From Zizania palustris (Eukaryota > Streptophyta > Magnoliopsida > Poales > Poaceae): a DNA stretch of 64,000 nt. Under the pieces are notes generated by a model. It searched no databases. It was not told where the DNA came from and saw only the letters and a list, made by a program, of their open reading frames with translations. Each line of letters starts with the position of its first letter. Within the stretch, counting starts at the first letter, position 1. Shown here piece by piece: positions 11,064 through 22,016 of this stretch. The translations under genes and the position numbers were made by a program. The stretch spans positions 105,877,198 to 105,941,197 of the forward strand of contig JAAALK010000079.1 of assembly GCA_019279435.1 (NCBI GenBank), read 5' to 3'.

Positions 11064-12708
11064 TGTAGGACCGAAAATAGCGACCAGAGGGGGGGTGAAT
11101 GGGCGCCTAAAAATTTCTTGATAAACTATATGCTAATCCCAATACCCAAACGAACTTAACCAGACAAATAATATTAGCAAATCAAATTACTTGAATGAAA
11201 GTTATCTAGTCCAAAAATGACTGGTGTCCTAAATAAAATGATATAAAAATGAACTAGACTAAATACAATAACTGCAGTGAATAAAAAGTGGATACTAGAA
11301 ATATTTAATGACGAAAGCAAAATTACTAAATAAATCTATGATAATCCGAAATGCAGTCTAAAAATATGATACTAATCAAATGAATAAAATATGGGTCATT
11401 CAAAAATTAATTCAGGGATAAACATAAAATATTTCATGAGAATCTAGAATAAAAATATTACTTCGACTAATAATATATATATATTTTTATATGAACAGAT
11501 TAAAAAATACTTAAATAAAATATGCGAGCTCTAATAATATTTTAGCAGATACAAGTTAACCACGAGATTAACAATCAAAATCACAGGCTAATTAAAAAAT
11601 AGATGACTAACTATCTAACTAATCTACCTACGAAATAAGAGATTAGATTAGAACTTACCTGCTGTGAGAAATCCTCCGTTAGGGCTCGTCGCAGAAAATC
11701 TGGCCGGCTGACTGCACACGACGCCGCTCGCCTGCTGAACGCCTGGAAGCCGCGCTGCTAGCTGTGCTTGGTGTGATGGCGCATGCGGTGCTGTCTGGGA
11801 GTTGCTACCAACAACAGAAAAGCAACCAATAAAGAATGTAGGCTGATTGAATCAAGCCGTGGAGACAATCTGCAGTGGGACCCGCCCAAAAGCAAAAGGC
11901 AGATTTCCTATTTTGTTTCTTCAACTGCCGTGCGCCTACATGAAAAAACTTTCTGCCACAAAGGATCCGGCTGGGAAGTAGTCACCACGGCTGGCCGTAG
12001 AAAGGCGTGCTGTCGCCTGGTGGGTTTCACGCAAAAAGCTGCCGTGAGAATCAATCTCCGCCGTGAGGAAGAACGGAAAAAAAAAAACAATTGCTTCGAC
12101 GGAAAGGAAAAGTTGGACTGCAGATTGATCTGAGGAAAAATAAAAACAGTCATCTATCCCCAAGGGGATAGGGGCCTTTTTATAGGCAAATCCTAATACA
12201 TGAAAAGACTACTTTACCCTCGGGTAAAATAACCTAACTCTAAAATAAATTCCGAAAATTACTAAAATATTCTTAAAAAAATTAACTGACTCGAATAAAA
12301 ATATTCTAAACTTAAAAACTAATTATTAATATCCTAAAAACGAATTAATGATAGATTGTCAGTTTTACGCCGAAACTGACAAAGCGTCCACCGTCTTCGC
12401 ACCGGGTACCCGGATTGGGCCGACCCGACCCTGCAGCTCTCTCAGCCCGGCAATCGCTCGCCGCCCGTGTACCTGAGTCAAACCCAGTCAACAGACCAGT
12501 GGATCATCTGCTGCTCCTAGCCATGTACCCGGATTGGGCCAGCCCGACTCCGCAGCTTCTCTGCCCGGCCGTCGCTCACTGCCCGTGTACCTGAGTCACA
12601 TGCGCCTCAGACTCGGTAGGTCTTCATCTCTCCCTTTCTGTGACTTCCGTTGACAATCACTCATCACATCTGGAATATCAAAACCATATTCTTCAACATG
12701 GTTTCTCA
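11064..12708 (-). repeat. 5' LTR of the Sirevirus-like element (complete)
   Basis: The LTR begins TGAGAAACC at 12708 and ends CTACA at 11064, just before the primer site. A TATA box lies at 12177-12184. The right flank aatagtcgatg is gypsy-A sequence that is continuous at 16315-16325 in the uninterrupted paralogue. Confidence 0.9.
12177..12184 (-). promoter_or_regulatory. TATA box of the Sirevirus-like 5' LTR
   Basis: The minus strand reads TATAAAAA within GCC-TATAAAAA-GGCCCC. Transcription would start about 30 bases to the left, near 12145. The same box is in the 3' LTR near 6340. Confidence 0.65.
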
Positions 12709-13939
12709 AATAGTCGATGTCGATGGCATCGCCTTAAGACGGCCGATGCAAAGGCATCACCCTTAGACCAAAGCACAACATGACAGCTTCGACGAAGGCC
12801 GAGGTGAGTCCAAGGCATGAGAAGAGGCCGGATAAGGAACAATGAAGGAAAATTTCTAGATCGTTCGGACAGAGCCTAAAAGTCTTTACACATAAAAGTC
12901 GATGGCATCACCTTGAAACGGTCGATGCAAAAGTATCGCCTCTAGAGGGTCATGAAGGGATAAGACAAGAAGTGCTTAAGGGAAGTCATTGGTTGAAATA
13001 TGAAGGACTAATGCATGAGTCAGTCGACGCCAATGATATCACCCTCAGACGGCCGATGCAGGAGCATCATACGCCATAGAAAAGTTCGAAGTTGAAAAAT
13101 GAAATGAAGAAGATATATTCAAACTCCTAAATTATGAGGAGAAGAATGTTACACAAAGTTTACAAAAGGGAAGAAAATTGCCTGAAGGGCTCCCATCAGT
13201 TCTACCCTTGAAGCGGCTTCTACCCTTAGATAGCCGGTAGAATTTTATCTGCCCAATCAACGACCTAGGCCCGTCTCTCGATCACAAACACAGAAGGAGT
13301 TGGGGCGCAAGTGCCCAAATTCGTAATGGCCGATACTGACCCATATTATATTGGCCGGCCACTAAAGCTCACCAGGGGGCATCACGATTAAAGTCCTACA
13401 AGAAGTAAGTTAATTAGATGGAACAGAAGATGTCGAGAGGCAAAGGAAGAATGGATCAGGATGTATACCTTGGGCTCTCTATCGGCGTCATCTGGGTGAA
13501 GCTGCTCCCGGTAGAAGAAGGAAGAGCGGTTGAATACGTGTTGCTTTAACTCATCCCACCATCGACGGAAAGCGTGAGAGGTTGTCCAACATGTCGCCCA
13601 AGTGGCAAGGCGTCCGGAAGGGATCCCGTCAGTCATATGAGAAAGGCGGTCCCACTCCAAAGCACTTGTGACCCTCCCGCGAGTTCAGATCTATCCAACG
13701 AAAAGAGATTGGGTGAGAGCTGACCAAAGCCTAGTTGCCTCGAAGAGACCGATGGATGATAGAACTCATAAGAGCACCACCAAGGGTACCCATCGATAAA
13801 CTCAACGGGGAGAAAACAGGGAAAGGTGTCCAGCGAGAATCCGAGGTAATAACTCTTAAAGAAAATGGCCAAGGCCGCAGAAGACAAAGGAAAAGGAGGA
13901 AATAATGTTGTCGCTTCCCATAGAGAAGAACAACGATGA
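12709..13939 (+). mobile_element. Gypsy-A remnant with repeated CGATGGCATC motif
   Basis: This continues the gypsy-A debris on the far side of the Sirevirus-like element. The phrase gtcgatggcatc...acggccgatgcaaa recurs at about 12716, 12898 and (diverged) 13023, giving an imperfect periodic structure. There is no gene on the plus strand. The segment is paralogous to 16317-17644. Its right half overlaps the minus-strand coding remnant at 13388-13936. Confidence 0.6.
13388..13936 (-). pseudogene. Plant-mobile-domain-like remnant
   Basis: On the minus strand, fragments in two frames read like the plant mobile domain (PMD/aminotransferase-like) proteins common in grass transposons: a P-V-E-F-I-D-G-Y-P segment, then S-R-Q-L-G-F-G-Q-L-S-P-N-L-F, then L-W-S-G-T-A-F-L-I, then H-A-F-R-R-W-W-D-E-L. 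The S-R-Q-x-G-F-x-Q and W-W signatures are the reason for the call. No start, and a frame change near 13640. PMD proteins are linked to transposon silencing or are carried by elements; this scrap cannot be functional. Assignment is from memory of the family pattern only. Confidence 0.4.
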
Positions 13940-14703
13940 TGTAACACCCCTAATTTTTGAAAAGGTTAAAAAAATAAATCATGAAATAATGAATTTCCAG
14001 AAAAAGATTATTTTGATTTTCTTTAAAGCTGAAAATGTACAAATAAATAAAATCCAGAGAAATAACTCTAGTCATGGTTTGAGAAAATTATATTATGATC
14101 TTAAGACCAAGATATACTTTTGAGAATTTTTATAGATTTTTAGAACCCTTGCAAGTAGCTCATAATTTTTAAACTATTTTCAGCAATTATTTTTATTCGG
14201 AAATGAATTTAAATAGTAATGGGTCGCCTCCTTCCTTTCTCTCTCTCCGGCCGGCCCAACCCGTTCACCCCGCAACCCTCTCACTGACATGCGGACCCCG
14301 CCTGTCGGTGCACTCAGCCACTCGCTCGAGCCCTAGGCCCACCTGCCAGTCCCCTCCCCTCTCTCCACGTGCGCCCGGCCCACCTATCGGCACCGACCAT
14401 TGTGCCCTCGCCCTCTGAAACGTCACTGACCGGTGGAGCCCACCTGTCAGCTTCATCTTCCCTGCGACCTCGCACGCCCTAGATCCTCAGCCGCCGGCCT
14501 AACTCCTGAATCCGCCTTCGCCGGCCCCCTCCCCTCGAATTGATGCCTAGACTTTATTTAACTTAACACCGGTGATCGTTTCCCCCTCAGATCCCCTCGC
14601 ATTAAGCCCCATGACGCTGTAATTGCCCGAATTAAACCTCACCAGAGTAAAACCCCTCTCTCTCTAGGCTTTCATGGCACACGGCCCCCCTTCACTGCCC
14701 GAC
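13940..14703 (+). repeat. Tekay-type LTR 1, 3'-truncated
   Basis: It starts TGTAACACCCCTAATTTT and follows the LTR at 17645 until ctgcccgac (14703), just before the TATA box of the intact LTR, where it jumps to integrase sequence. Its flank acaacgatga is the same as that of LTR 3 (acaacgacga at 17635-17644), so LTR 1 and LTR 3 stand at the same ancestral site in duplicated surroundings. Confidence 0.75.
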
Positions 14704-15587
14704 CTTAAGCTCAAACAAAGAAGAATCTTCAGGAGGAGCTCGACACCTGACTAAACTTTAGTACAGCATACCACCCACAGACAGACAGTCAGACTGAAAG
14801 AGTAAACCAGATACTAGAAGACATGCTTAGAGTACGCGCCATAGATTTTGGCGGAATGTGGGATAAGAGCTTGCCCTATGCAAAGTTCTCATACAACAAC
14901 AACTATCAAGTCGGTTTACATATGTCCCCTTTCGGGGCATTGTATGGGCGTAAGTGTCGAACACCGCTACTGTGGGATCAGACTGGTGAATCTCAGTTGT
15001 TTGGAATGGACATTCTGCGAGAGGCCGAAGCAAAAGTCAAGATCATTAGAGACCGGTTAAAGATAGCATAGTCTCGACAAAAGAGTTATGCCGACAATCA
15101 ATGTAGAGATTTAGCATTCGAGGAAAGCGATTATGTCTACCTTCGAGTCACTCACCTCTGAGGCACTCAAAGGTTCAACATGAAGGGAAAGTTAGCTCCC
15201 TGTTTATGTTGGTCCCTTTCTGATCCTCCGTCGATAAGGAGAAGTTGCATATCAGTTGGAGCTACTACCCTCCTTAGCCGGAGTACATGATGTATTTCAT
15301 GTCTCCCAGTTAAAATAGGGTCTAGGGGTACCCACCGAACGAGCTGATCTTCATCAACTCGACATCTAAGGAGACCTGATCTATATCGAAAAGCTCGTCC
15401 AAATCTTAGAAGTCAAAGAAAGAGTAACCAAGAATCGAGTAGTCCGCTTCTGCAAGGTTCAGTGGAGTAACCACCCAATCGAAGAGGCCACATGGGAAAA
15501 GGAGGAAGACTAGAAAGACTAATACCCGGAACTATTCTAGGAACCTTCTGAATCTCGAGGACATGATTCTCTGTAAGGGGATAGGTT
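14704..15587 (+). pseudogene. Integrase C-terminal part and chromodomain of a Tekay-type chromovirus
   Basis: From about 14755 the frame reads H-P-Q-T-D-S-Q-T-E-R-V-N-Q, the integrase motif with the third catalytic residue (E), then an open stretch to 15071 with S-Y-N-N-N-Y-Q and F-G-A-L-Y-G-R-K-C-R-T-P-L, typical of Tekay/Del integrases. Frameshifts follow. Near 15375-15530 a chromodomain-like segment is legible (E-R-V-T-K-N-R-V-V-R-F-C-K-V-Q-W, then E-E-A-T-W-E-K-E-E-D) and ends in a stop. The chromodomain would target integration to heterochromatin. Gag, protease, RT and the first two integrase catalytic residues are deleted. A purine-rich aaggggatagg precedes LTR 2. Confidence 0.72.
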
Positions 15588-16030
15588 TGTAACACCCCTA
15601 ATTTTTTAAAAAGGTAAAAAAAATAGATCCTAAAATAATGAATTTCTAGAAAAAGGATTGTTTTGATTTTCTTTAAAGCTGAAAATGTCCAAATAAATAA
15701 AATCCAGAGAAATAACTCTAGTCATGGTCTGAGAAAATTATATTATGATCTTAAGACCAAGATATATTTTTGAGAATTTTTACAGATTTTTAGAACCCTT
15801 ACAAGTAGCTCATAATTTTTAAACTATTTCCAGCAATTATTTTTATTCGGAAATGAATTTAAACAGTAATGGGCCACCTCCTTCCTTTCTCTCTCTTTGG
15901 CCGGCCCAACCCATTCACCCCGCAGCCCTCTCACTGACATTTAGACCCCGCCTATCGGTGCACTCAGCCACTCGCCCGAGCCTCAGGCCCCCCTATCAGT
16001 CCCCTCCCCTCTCTCCCGCGTGCGCCCGGC
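15588..16030 (+). repeat. Tekay-type LTR 2, 3'-truncated
   Basis: It begins TGTAACACCCCTAATTTT directly after the polypurine tract of the chromovirus scrap, so it is the 3' LTR of that element. It ends after about 440 bases at tgcgcccggc and joins gypsy-A sequence. The missing remainder means the element has no 3' terminus or target-site duplication. Confidence 0.72.
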
Positions 16031-17644
16031 GACCTGTTATCGTTAATGGCTACAACCGATTTATCAGTATGGGAAGTAGAATGAGTCATCTGTTTATCGG
16101 GAGAGAAGCTTGAGACGCAATTTTATCGAAGTATCAGATGACGGTATCAAGCTAGTCACTGAAGAACTGCCTAGGATCATCCTGTAAAAGACAACGTCAA
16201 AGGAAGCAAAAGGCCTCCGACAGAAGAGGAGCGGACTAAAGATTACTTCAGAGGACTTGGGAAAGGCCGAATGGATACATTAAAGAAAGTTTATCGACCA
16301 TTTCAGATAGAGCCCAAATAGTCGATGTCGATGGCATCGCCTTGAAACGGCCGATGCAAAGGTATTGCCCTTTGACCAAAGCACAACATGATAGCTTCAA
16401 CGAAGGTCGAGGCAAGTCCAAGGCATGAGAAGAGGCCGAACGAGGAACAATAAAGGAAAATTTTTAGATCGTTCGGACAGAGCCTAGAAGTCTTTACACA
16501 TAAAAGTCGATGGCATCACCTCCAGACGGGCAATGCAAAAGTATTGCCTCTAGAGGGTCATGAAGGGATAAGACGAGAAGTGCTTAAGGGAAGTCGTCGG
16601 TTGAAATATGAAGGACTAATACATGAGTCAGTCGATACCAACGATATCACCCTTAGACGGCCAATGCAGGAGGATCATACGCCACAAAAAAGTTCGAAGT
16701 TAAAAAATGAAATGAAGAAGATATATTCAAACTCCTAAATTACGAGGCAAAGAATGTTACACAAAGTTTACAAAAGGGAAGAAAATTGCCCAAAGGGCTC
16801 CCATCAGTTCTACCCTTGAAGCGGCTTCTACCCCTAGACACCCGGTAAAAGTTCATCTGCCCAATCAACGACCTAGGCCCGTCTCCCGCTCACCCACACA
16901 GAAGGAATTGGGGTGCTAGTGCTAAGTTTGTAATGGCCGATACCGACCCATATTATATCGACCGGCCAATAAAGCTCACTAGGGGGCATCACAATCAATG
17001 TCCTACAAGAAGTAAGTTAATTAGATGGAACAGAAGATGGCGAGAGGCAAAGGAAGAAGGGATCAGGATGTATACCTTGGGCTCTGTATCGGCGTCATCT
17101 GGGTGAAGCCACTCTTGGTAGAACAAGGAAGAGCAGTTGAAGACGTGTTGCTTCAACTCATCCCACCATCAACGGAAGGCGTGAGAGGTCGCCCAATAGG
17201 TCACCCAAATGGCAAGGCATCGAGAGGGGATCCCATCAGTTATATGAGAAAGGCGGTCCCACTCCAAAGCACTTGTGACCCTCCCGTGAGTTCGGATGTG
17301 GCGAACGAAAAAGAGACGGGTTAGAGCTGACCAAAACCTAGTTGCCTCGAAGAGACATATAGATGATAGAATTCATAAGAGCACCGCTAAGGGTACCCAT
17401 CGATAAACTCAACGGGGAGCAAACAGGGAAAGGTGGCCACCGAGAAGATATGAAAGGATTCTGCATCTCGGGACACATCGGGCAGAACGAGCTGATGAGG
17501 ACGCTCATACTCCGAATGGTATCCAAAAGGAAACCAGATGGTCCGATCATAGGTAATAACTCTTAAAGAAAACTGGCCAAGGCCGCAGAAGACAAAGGAA
17601 GAGGAAAGAATGATGCCGCTTCCCCTAGAGAAGAACAACGACGA
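16031..17644 (+). mobile_element. Gypsy-A remnant, uninterrupted paralogue
   Basis: 16085-16317 corresponds to the gypsy-A coding stretch after the protease, including a segment read as E-E-E-R-T-K-D-Y-F-R-G-L-G-K near 16220-16265. 16317-17644 is paralogous to 12709-13939, with the same CGATGGCATC repeats. Because it runs without interruption through the point where the Sirevirus-like element sits in the other paralogue, it shows the pre-insertion arrangement. No intact gene. Confidence 0.6.
17025..17640 (-). pseudogene. Plant-mobile-domain-like remnant, second paralogue
   Basis: The minus strand, from about 17638 leftward, includes a stretch legible as T-Y-D-R-T-I-W-F-P-F-G-Y, then R-P-H-Q-L-V-L-P-D-V-S-R-D-A-E, and further on the P-V-E-F-I-D-G-Y-P and L-W-S-G-T-A-F-L-I segments shared with 13388-13936. 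The T-x-W-F-P-x-x-Y and R-P-H-Q-L-x-L-P-x-V-x-R pattern recalls the C-terminal part of PMD proteins. Frames are broken; identification is tentative. Confidence 0.4.
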
Positions 17645-18406
17645 TGTAACACCCCTAATTTTGAAAAGGTAAAAAATAAATCCTGAAATAATGAATTTAA
17701 GGAGAAAAAGGATTATTTTGATTTTTCTTTAAAGCTGAAAATGTCCAAATAAATAAAATCCAGAGAATAACTCTAGTCATGGTCTGAGAAAATTATATTA
17801 TGATCTTAAGACCAAGATATATTTTTGAGAAATTTATAGATTTTTAGAACCCTTGCAAGTAGCTCATAATTTTTAAACTATTCTCAGCAATTATTTTATT
17901 CGGAAATGAATTTAAAATAGTAATGGGTTGCCTCCTTCCTTTCTCTCTCTCTGGCCGGCCCAACCCATTCACCCCGCAGCCCTCTCCCTGACATGCGGAC
18001 CCCGCCTATCGGCGCACTTAGCCACTCGCCCGAGCCCTAGGCCCACCTGTTAGTCCCCTCCCCTCTCTCCACGTGCGCCCAACCCACCTTCGGCTCCGAC
18101 CATTGCGCCCTCGCCCTCTCAAACGTCACTGACCAGTGGAGCCCACTTGTCAGCTTCGTCTTCCCCATGACCTCGTGTCCCCCAAGATCCTCGGTTGCCG
18201 CCCTAACTCCTAAATCCTCCTTCGCCGGCCCCTCCCCTTGATCGATGCCCAAACTTTATTTACCTTAACGCGGGTGATCGTTTCCCCCTCAGATGCCCTC
18301 GCATTAAGCCTCACGACGCTGTAATTTCCTGAATTAAACCTCGCTAGAGTAAAACCCTCTCTCTCGACTTTCATGGCACACACCCCCCCTTCACTGCCCG
18401 ACTCCC

Positions 18407-18414
18407 TATAAAAG
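18407..18414 (+). promoter_or_regulatory. TATA box of Tekay-type LTR 3
   Basis: TATAAAAG follows a GC-rich block (gactccc). In the truncated LTR 1 the sequence breaks just before this point. The right copy is at 37823-37830. Confidence 0.6.
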
Positions 18415-19472
18415 CCTCCTCCGGCCACCGGTTCAGCTCACGCACGTCGTGTAAGCCCCGCGCGATCAGAGCCCCCACATTTTGTTTTTGCGCCACCGCC
18501 CCTGCTCGCCCTCCAGTCGCTGCTCGCCATCGCCAGAGTCCACCTTCCACCCCGCCGTCAATCCTCGCTGTGACCGTCGTCGCCTCCCCGATAGTGGCCA
18601 CCCCCTCCGTTCTCGACTGAAGATCGCCGGAACACCGTCCCCGCCAATGACCCGAACCTACTCTGTCGCCCCCGCTCAGTCGCCGACATCACTCCATCGA
18701 TCTTGAGCCACCGCACCAGTATCATCGTGTTCCCCTCACCGTACTGATTCCATTTCTAGCTTCGTCTGGTAGTGTTAACCATCGCTGTCACCGCCGCGAC
18801 TGCCACAAGTCTTTGCTGTTGTCGGAGAAGATGACCAGCATGGGTAATTACCCGTGTCGTGTCGGATTCAATCACTGCCCTTCAATCAGGTGTGAACGGT
18901 CGAGAGTAGAACCCACATGGATTCAATCTGACCCGTCTGCCTGATCGAAATGGTACCGAGCAACGACAGTCGTTCGATTTCATTTAAACATCCCACCTCT
19001 GCCACGTGCGTCCAATCATGATCCAATGGTGATCCATGCTCCAGTACATAGCACAATACGCGGGTTCACGATGGACTCGGTTTACGGTGGACTGGCGACT
19101 GATTTAAAATTTAAATAAATTCCAGGAATTGCTTTAAACTTCAAAAATCCATATCTTCTTCAAATTAGCTCCAAATTTGGCCATTCCAATTCCATAAAAT
19201 TTATCTTTTTATTCTCTTCGTGTTCATCCAATAAAATTCATATGTTTATACTGAACTTTTATATAGTTTTAATTGGAATTAAAATAAAATTTTAGAAATT
19301 GTTTTAAATTTCAAAAATTCATAACTCCTAGGAATTAACTCTAAAATTTGCCATTCAAATTACAGAAATTTATCTTTTTATCCTCTTCATGTTTATCCAA
19401 TAAAATTGATATGCTTTTACTGTGATTTTTATGTTATTTTATTTGTTTGTTATTTCTCGTTTCACGTACCGG

Positions 19473-19547
19473 AAAGATTACGACACCGTCGAGGAGCCGG
19501 AATACTTCTCAGAGGTTCCTCCTTCCCCCTTTGCTGAGCAAGGCAAG
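19473..19547 (+). other. Conserved coding-like block (exon-1-like) in LTR 3
   Basis: This 75-base stretch in an otherwise AT-rich LTR reads K-D-Y-D, then E-E-P-E-Y-F-S-E-V-P-P-S-P-F-A-E-Q. It is followed by the consensus GC-AG splice donor AG|GCAAGT (gcaagt from 19543). The same block, with mostly synonymous or conservative changes, is in LTRs at 39406, 41397, 49672, 51941-51995 (minus) and 42927-42996 (minus). Confidence 0.5.
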
Positions 19548-19710
19548 TCACCAACCCCATTTTGAGCATATTGAACCCAATTGTTAATTAAATATCACTA
19601 AAATCCATAGGTTATAATTGCATTAGTCCAATTAAACTCCCTACAATATATTTATCAGATCCCCGACCTTGAATAAAAATATCAGGTAAACTTATATAAT
19701 AACTTCAGAA

Positions 19711-20710
19711 NNNNNNNNNNNNNNNNNNNNNNNNNNNNNNNNNNNNNNNNNNNNNNNNNNNNNNNNNNNNNNNNNNNNNNNNNNNNNNNNNNNNNNNNNN
19801 NNNNNNNNNNNNNNNNNNNNNNNNNNNNNNNNNNNNNNNNNNNNNNNNNNNNNNNNNNNNNNNNNNNNNNNNNNNNNNNNNNNNNNNNNNNNNNNNNNNN
19901 NNNNNNNNNNNNNNNNNNNNNNNNNNNNNNNNNNNNNNNNNNNNNNNNNNNNNNNNNNNNNNNNNNNNNNNNNNNNNNNNNNNNNNNNNNNNNNNNNNNN
20001 NNNNNNNNNNNNNNNNNNNNNNNNNNNNNNNNNNNNNNNNNNNNNNNNNNNNNNNNNNNNNNNNNNNNNNNNNNNNNNNNNNNNNNNNNNNNNNNNNNNN
20101 NNNNNNNNNNNNNNNNNNNNNNNNNNNNNNNNNNNNNNNNNNNNNNNNNNNNNNNNNNNNNNNNNNNNNNNNNNNNNNNNNNNNNNNNNNNNNNNNNNNN
20201 NNNNNNNNNNNNNNNNNNNNNNNNNNNNNNNNNNNNNNNNNNNNNNNNNNNNNNNNNNNNNNNNNNNNNNNNNNNNNNNNNNNNNNNNNNNNNNNNNNNN
20301 NNNNNNNNNNNNNNNNNNNNNNNNNNNNNNNNNNNNNNNNNNNNNNNNNNNNNNNNNNNNNNNNNNNNNNNNNNNNNNNNNNNNNNNNNNNNNNNNNNNN
20401 NNNNNNNNNNNNNNNNNNNNNNNNNNNNNNNNNNNNNNNNNNNNNNNNNNNNNNNNNNNNNNNNNNNNNNNNNNNNNNNNNNNNNNNNNNNNNNNNNNNN
20501 NNNNNNNNNNNNNNNNNNNNNNNNNNNNNNNNNNNNNNNNNNNNNNNNNNNNNNNNNNNNNNNNNNNNNNNNNNNNNNNNNNNNNNNNNNNNNNNNNNNN
20601 NNNNNNNNNNNNNNNNNNNNNNNNNNNNNNNNNNNNNNNNNNNNNNNNNNNNNNNNNNNNNNNNNNNNNNNNNNNNNNNNNNNNNNNNNNNNNNNNNNNN
20701 NNNNNNNNNN
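19711..20710. other. Assembly gap of exactly 1000 N
   Basis: The round size indicates a placeholder between scaffolded contigs rather than a measured distance. Open reading frames spanning it are meaningless. Confidence 0.99.
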
Positions 20711-21703
20711 GTGAAAAATGTACCAAAACATCACAGCAAGCAATCAAAACAGAATATTGAAAGATGAACAGTATGCAGTTTCACGCTATAGCGCACCTGA
20801 TCATAGCGATGGCTTCTTGGCGCCTTGTTCTGTGATCTAGCAAATGAATATTCAGGAATAAAAACATTACAGAACAAAGTGAAGGATAAAAATTCCTGGA
20901 TCATTAAAGTGGGCAGCCCCAACGCTTGGGCATGGAGGCCTTTAAATAAGCATACTCTAGGGGGAAACTTACAAAGAAACCCTTGAGTTTTTTCAGTTTA
21001 ACTAAAATACCATGAAGTATTTTCAGAATAACATATTCTAAAAAACCCAAATTTTGACTCTAATTTATTACAACTTTGACCCTATACTTTTAATATATTT
21101 TCAGAATTTGAAATTCTGAAAATTACTAAAAGTTTACACTTAATCTAAATTACTAAACGAAAATAAACTCCTAATTATTGGAATTTAAAAACATTTAGAG
21201 ATGAGACGGTTTTCAGCAAAAACCGACAAAGCATCCTCGATCGCCGACATGTGACGTCAATCCGCGAACTCGACCGCTAGCAAGTCTCTCCCGCTCTCGA
21301 TCCTCTCGAGCCGCTTGATCACTTGAACTGGCCTCCCTTTCGCTGACTTGACCATCACGATGTCTCGACCATCCATCGTCCATGTCTCACTCTATCTCCT
21401 CATGCACTCCTAAGATCATCTTCAACTTCACCCGCATCCTTGATCCTTTGGAATCGAGCTCCCCGCTCGACCCTTGATTACCCACCGCTGACAGTTGGTT
21501 AGCATCTCCACCCTGCACACATGAGACAAGCCAAAACACGAAATGCGACGCACACCGATCCTCTCAGCATCCACTCTCCATAACCACACATCGATCCCAT
21601 CGATGCAATCAAACCATCACTCACTCATTCACTAGATTGCTCAACCTTTTCAATCACTCATCATAAAGATAGAAACCACAGTGCAACTTCTCTTGGTTTC
21701 ACA
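20711..21703 (-). mobile_element. Right copy of the degenerate copia-like LTR (partial)
   Basis: It corresponds to 1123-2138. Several short deletions relative to the left copy, for example cagtatgcag here against cagtattatgcag. No gene. Confidence 0.35.
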
Positions 21704-22016
21704 GCATGCTCGCCCAATTGCTTCATCCCAGTTATCGGCCTTATGGCCGATCGGCATGATATTCCACGAATATCCCATCCATGTAGCGGTCATCGGCTCG
21801 ATAGCCGATAGGCCATGATACTAATGCCATATTTTCTATTCTCTTATCAGTTGCAGGGTCAAACTTATTGGCATGCATTGAACCATTTTATAAGAACGTG
21901 GGACCTAAACTTGAGTGAAGCAGATCTCCTAGGCCACGCGTGTGTCAAAGTATGACCAAAAAACGCACCAACACGATTTTTGGCACGCCCGATGGGACCA
22001 TCTCCAACCCTAGCCA

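Larger units (their letters stand above)
5253..12708 (-). mobile_element. Non-autonomous Sirevirus-like Ty1/copia element (gag only)
   Basis: Read on the minus strand: 5' LTR (12708-11064), initiator-Met primer site (11061-11050), a gag gene (10998-8268), a 1.4 kb non-coding tract with five polypurine tracts, and the 3' LTR (6872-5253). No protease, integrase, reverse transcriptase or RNase H is present, so it would depend on another copia element. Sirevirus affinity is inferred from the gag (UBN2-type domain, CCHC knuckle, serine-rich tract, coiled coils, second CCHC) and the multiple polypurine tracts, both known Sirevirus traits. The element sits within gypsy-A. LTRs differ by roughly ten substitutions plus a few indels over 1.6 kb by eye, suggesting a fairly young insertion. 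Confidence 0.8.
1123..19710 (+). repeat. Left member of an 18.6 kb direct duplication (probable unmerged contig overlap)
   Basis: This interval matches 20711-39122 in the same order and orientation from end to end, including the same nested retrotransposon insertions and junctions. It ends exactly at the first N of the gap. Differences are mostly one- to few-base indels with some substitutions. Sequence left of 1123 runs continuously into the repeat, as expected if 1-19710 is one contig whose end overlaps the next contig. Confidence 0.93.
17645..19710 (+). repeat. Tekay-type LTR 3, left copy, cut by the assembly gap
   Basis: It starts TGTAACACCCCTAATTTT at 17645 and runs into the N block at 19711; the right copy (37059-40705) shows its continuation. 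Parts in order: an AT-rich block, a GC-rich promoter region with TATAAAAG (18407-18414), a GC-rich transcribed region (18420-18830), an AT-rich tract, and the coding-like block at 19473-19547. Short open frames in the GC-rich part are not supported as genes. Confidence 0.75.

Noticed and set aside
11064..12708. A 5-bp target duplication for the Sirevirus-like element
   Set aside because: The right flank is aatag but the left flank is tcaaa, with the LTR end missing; no duplication can be claimed.
19682..20747. Open frames of about 350 codons across 19.7-20.7 kb
   Set aside because: They are almost entirely translated N bases of the gap.
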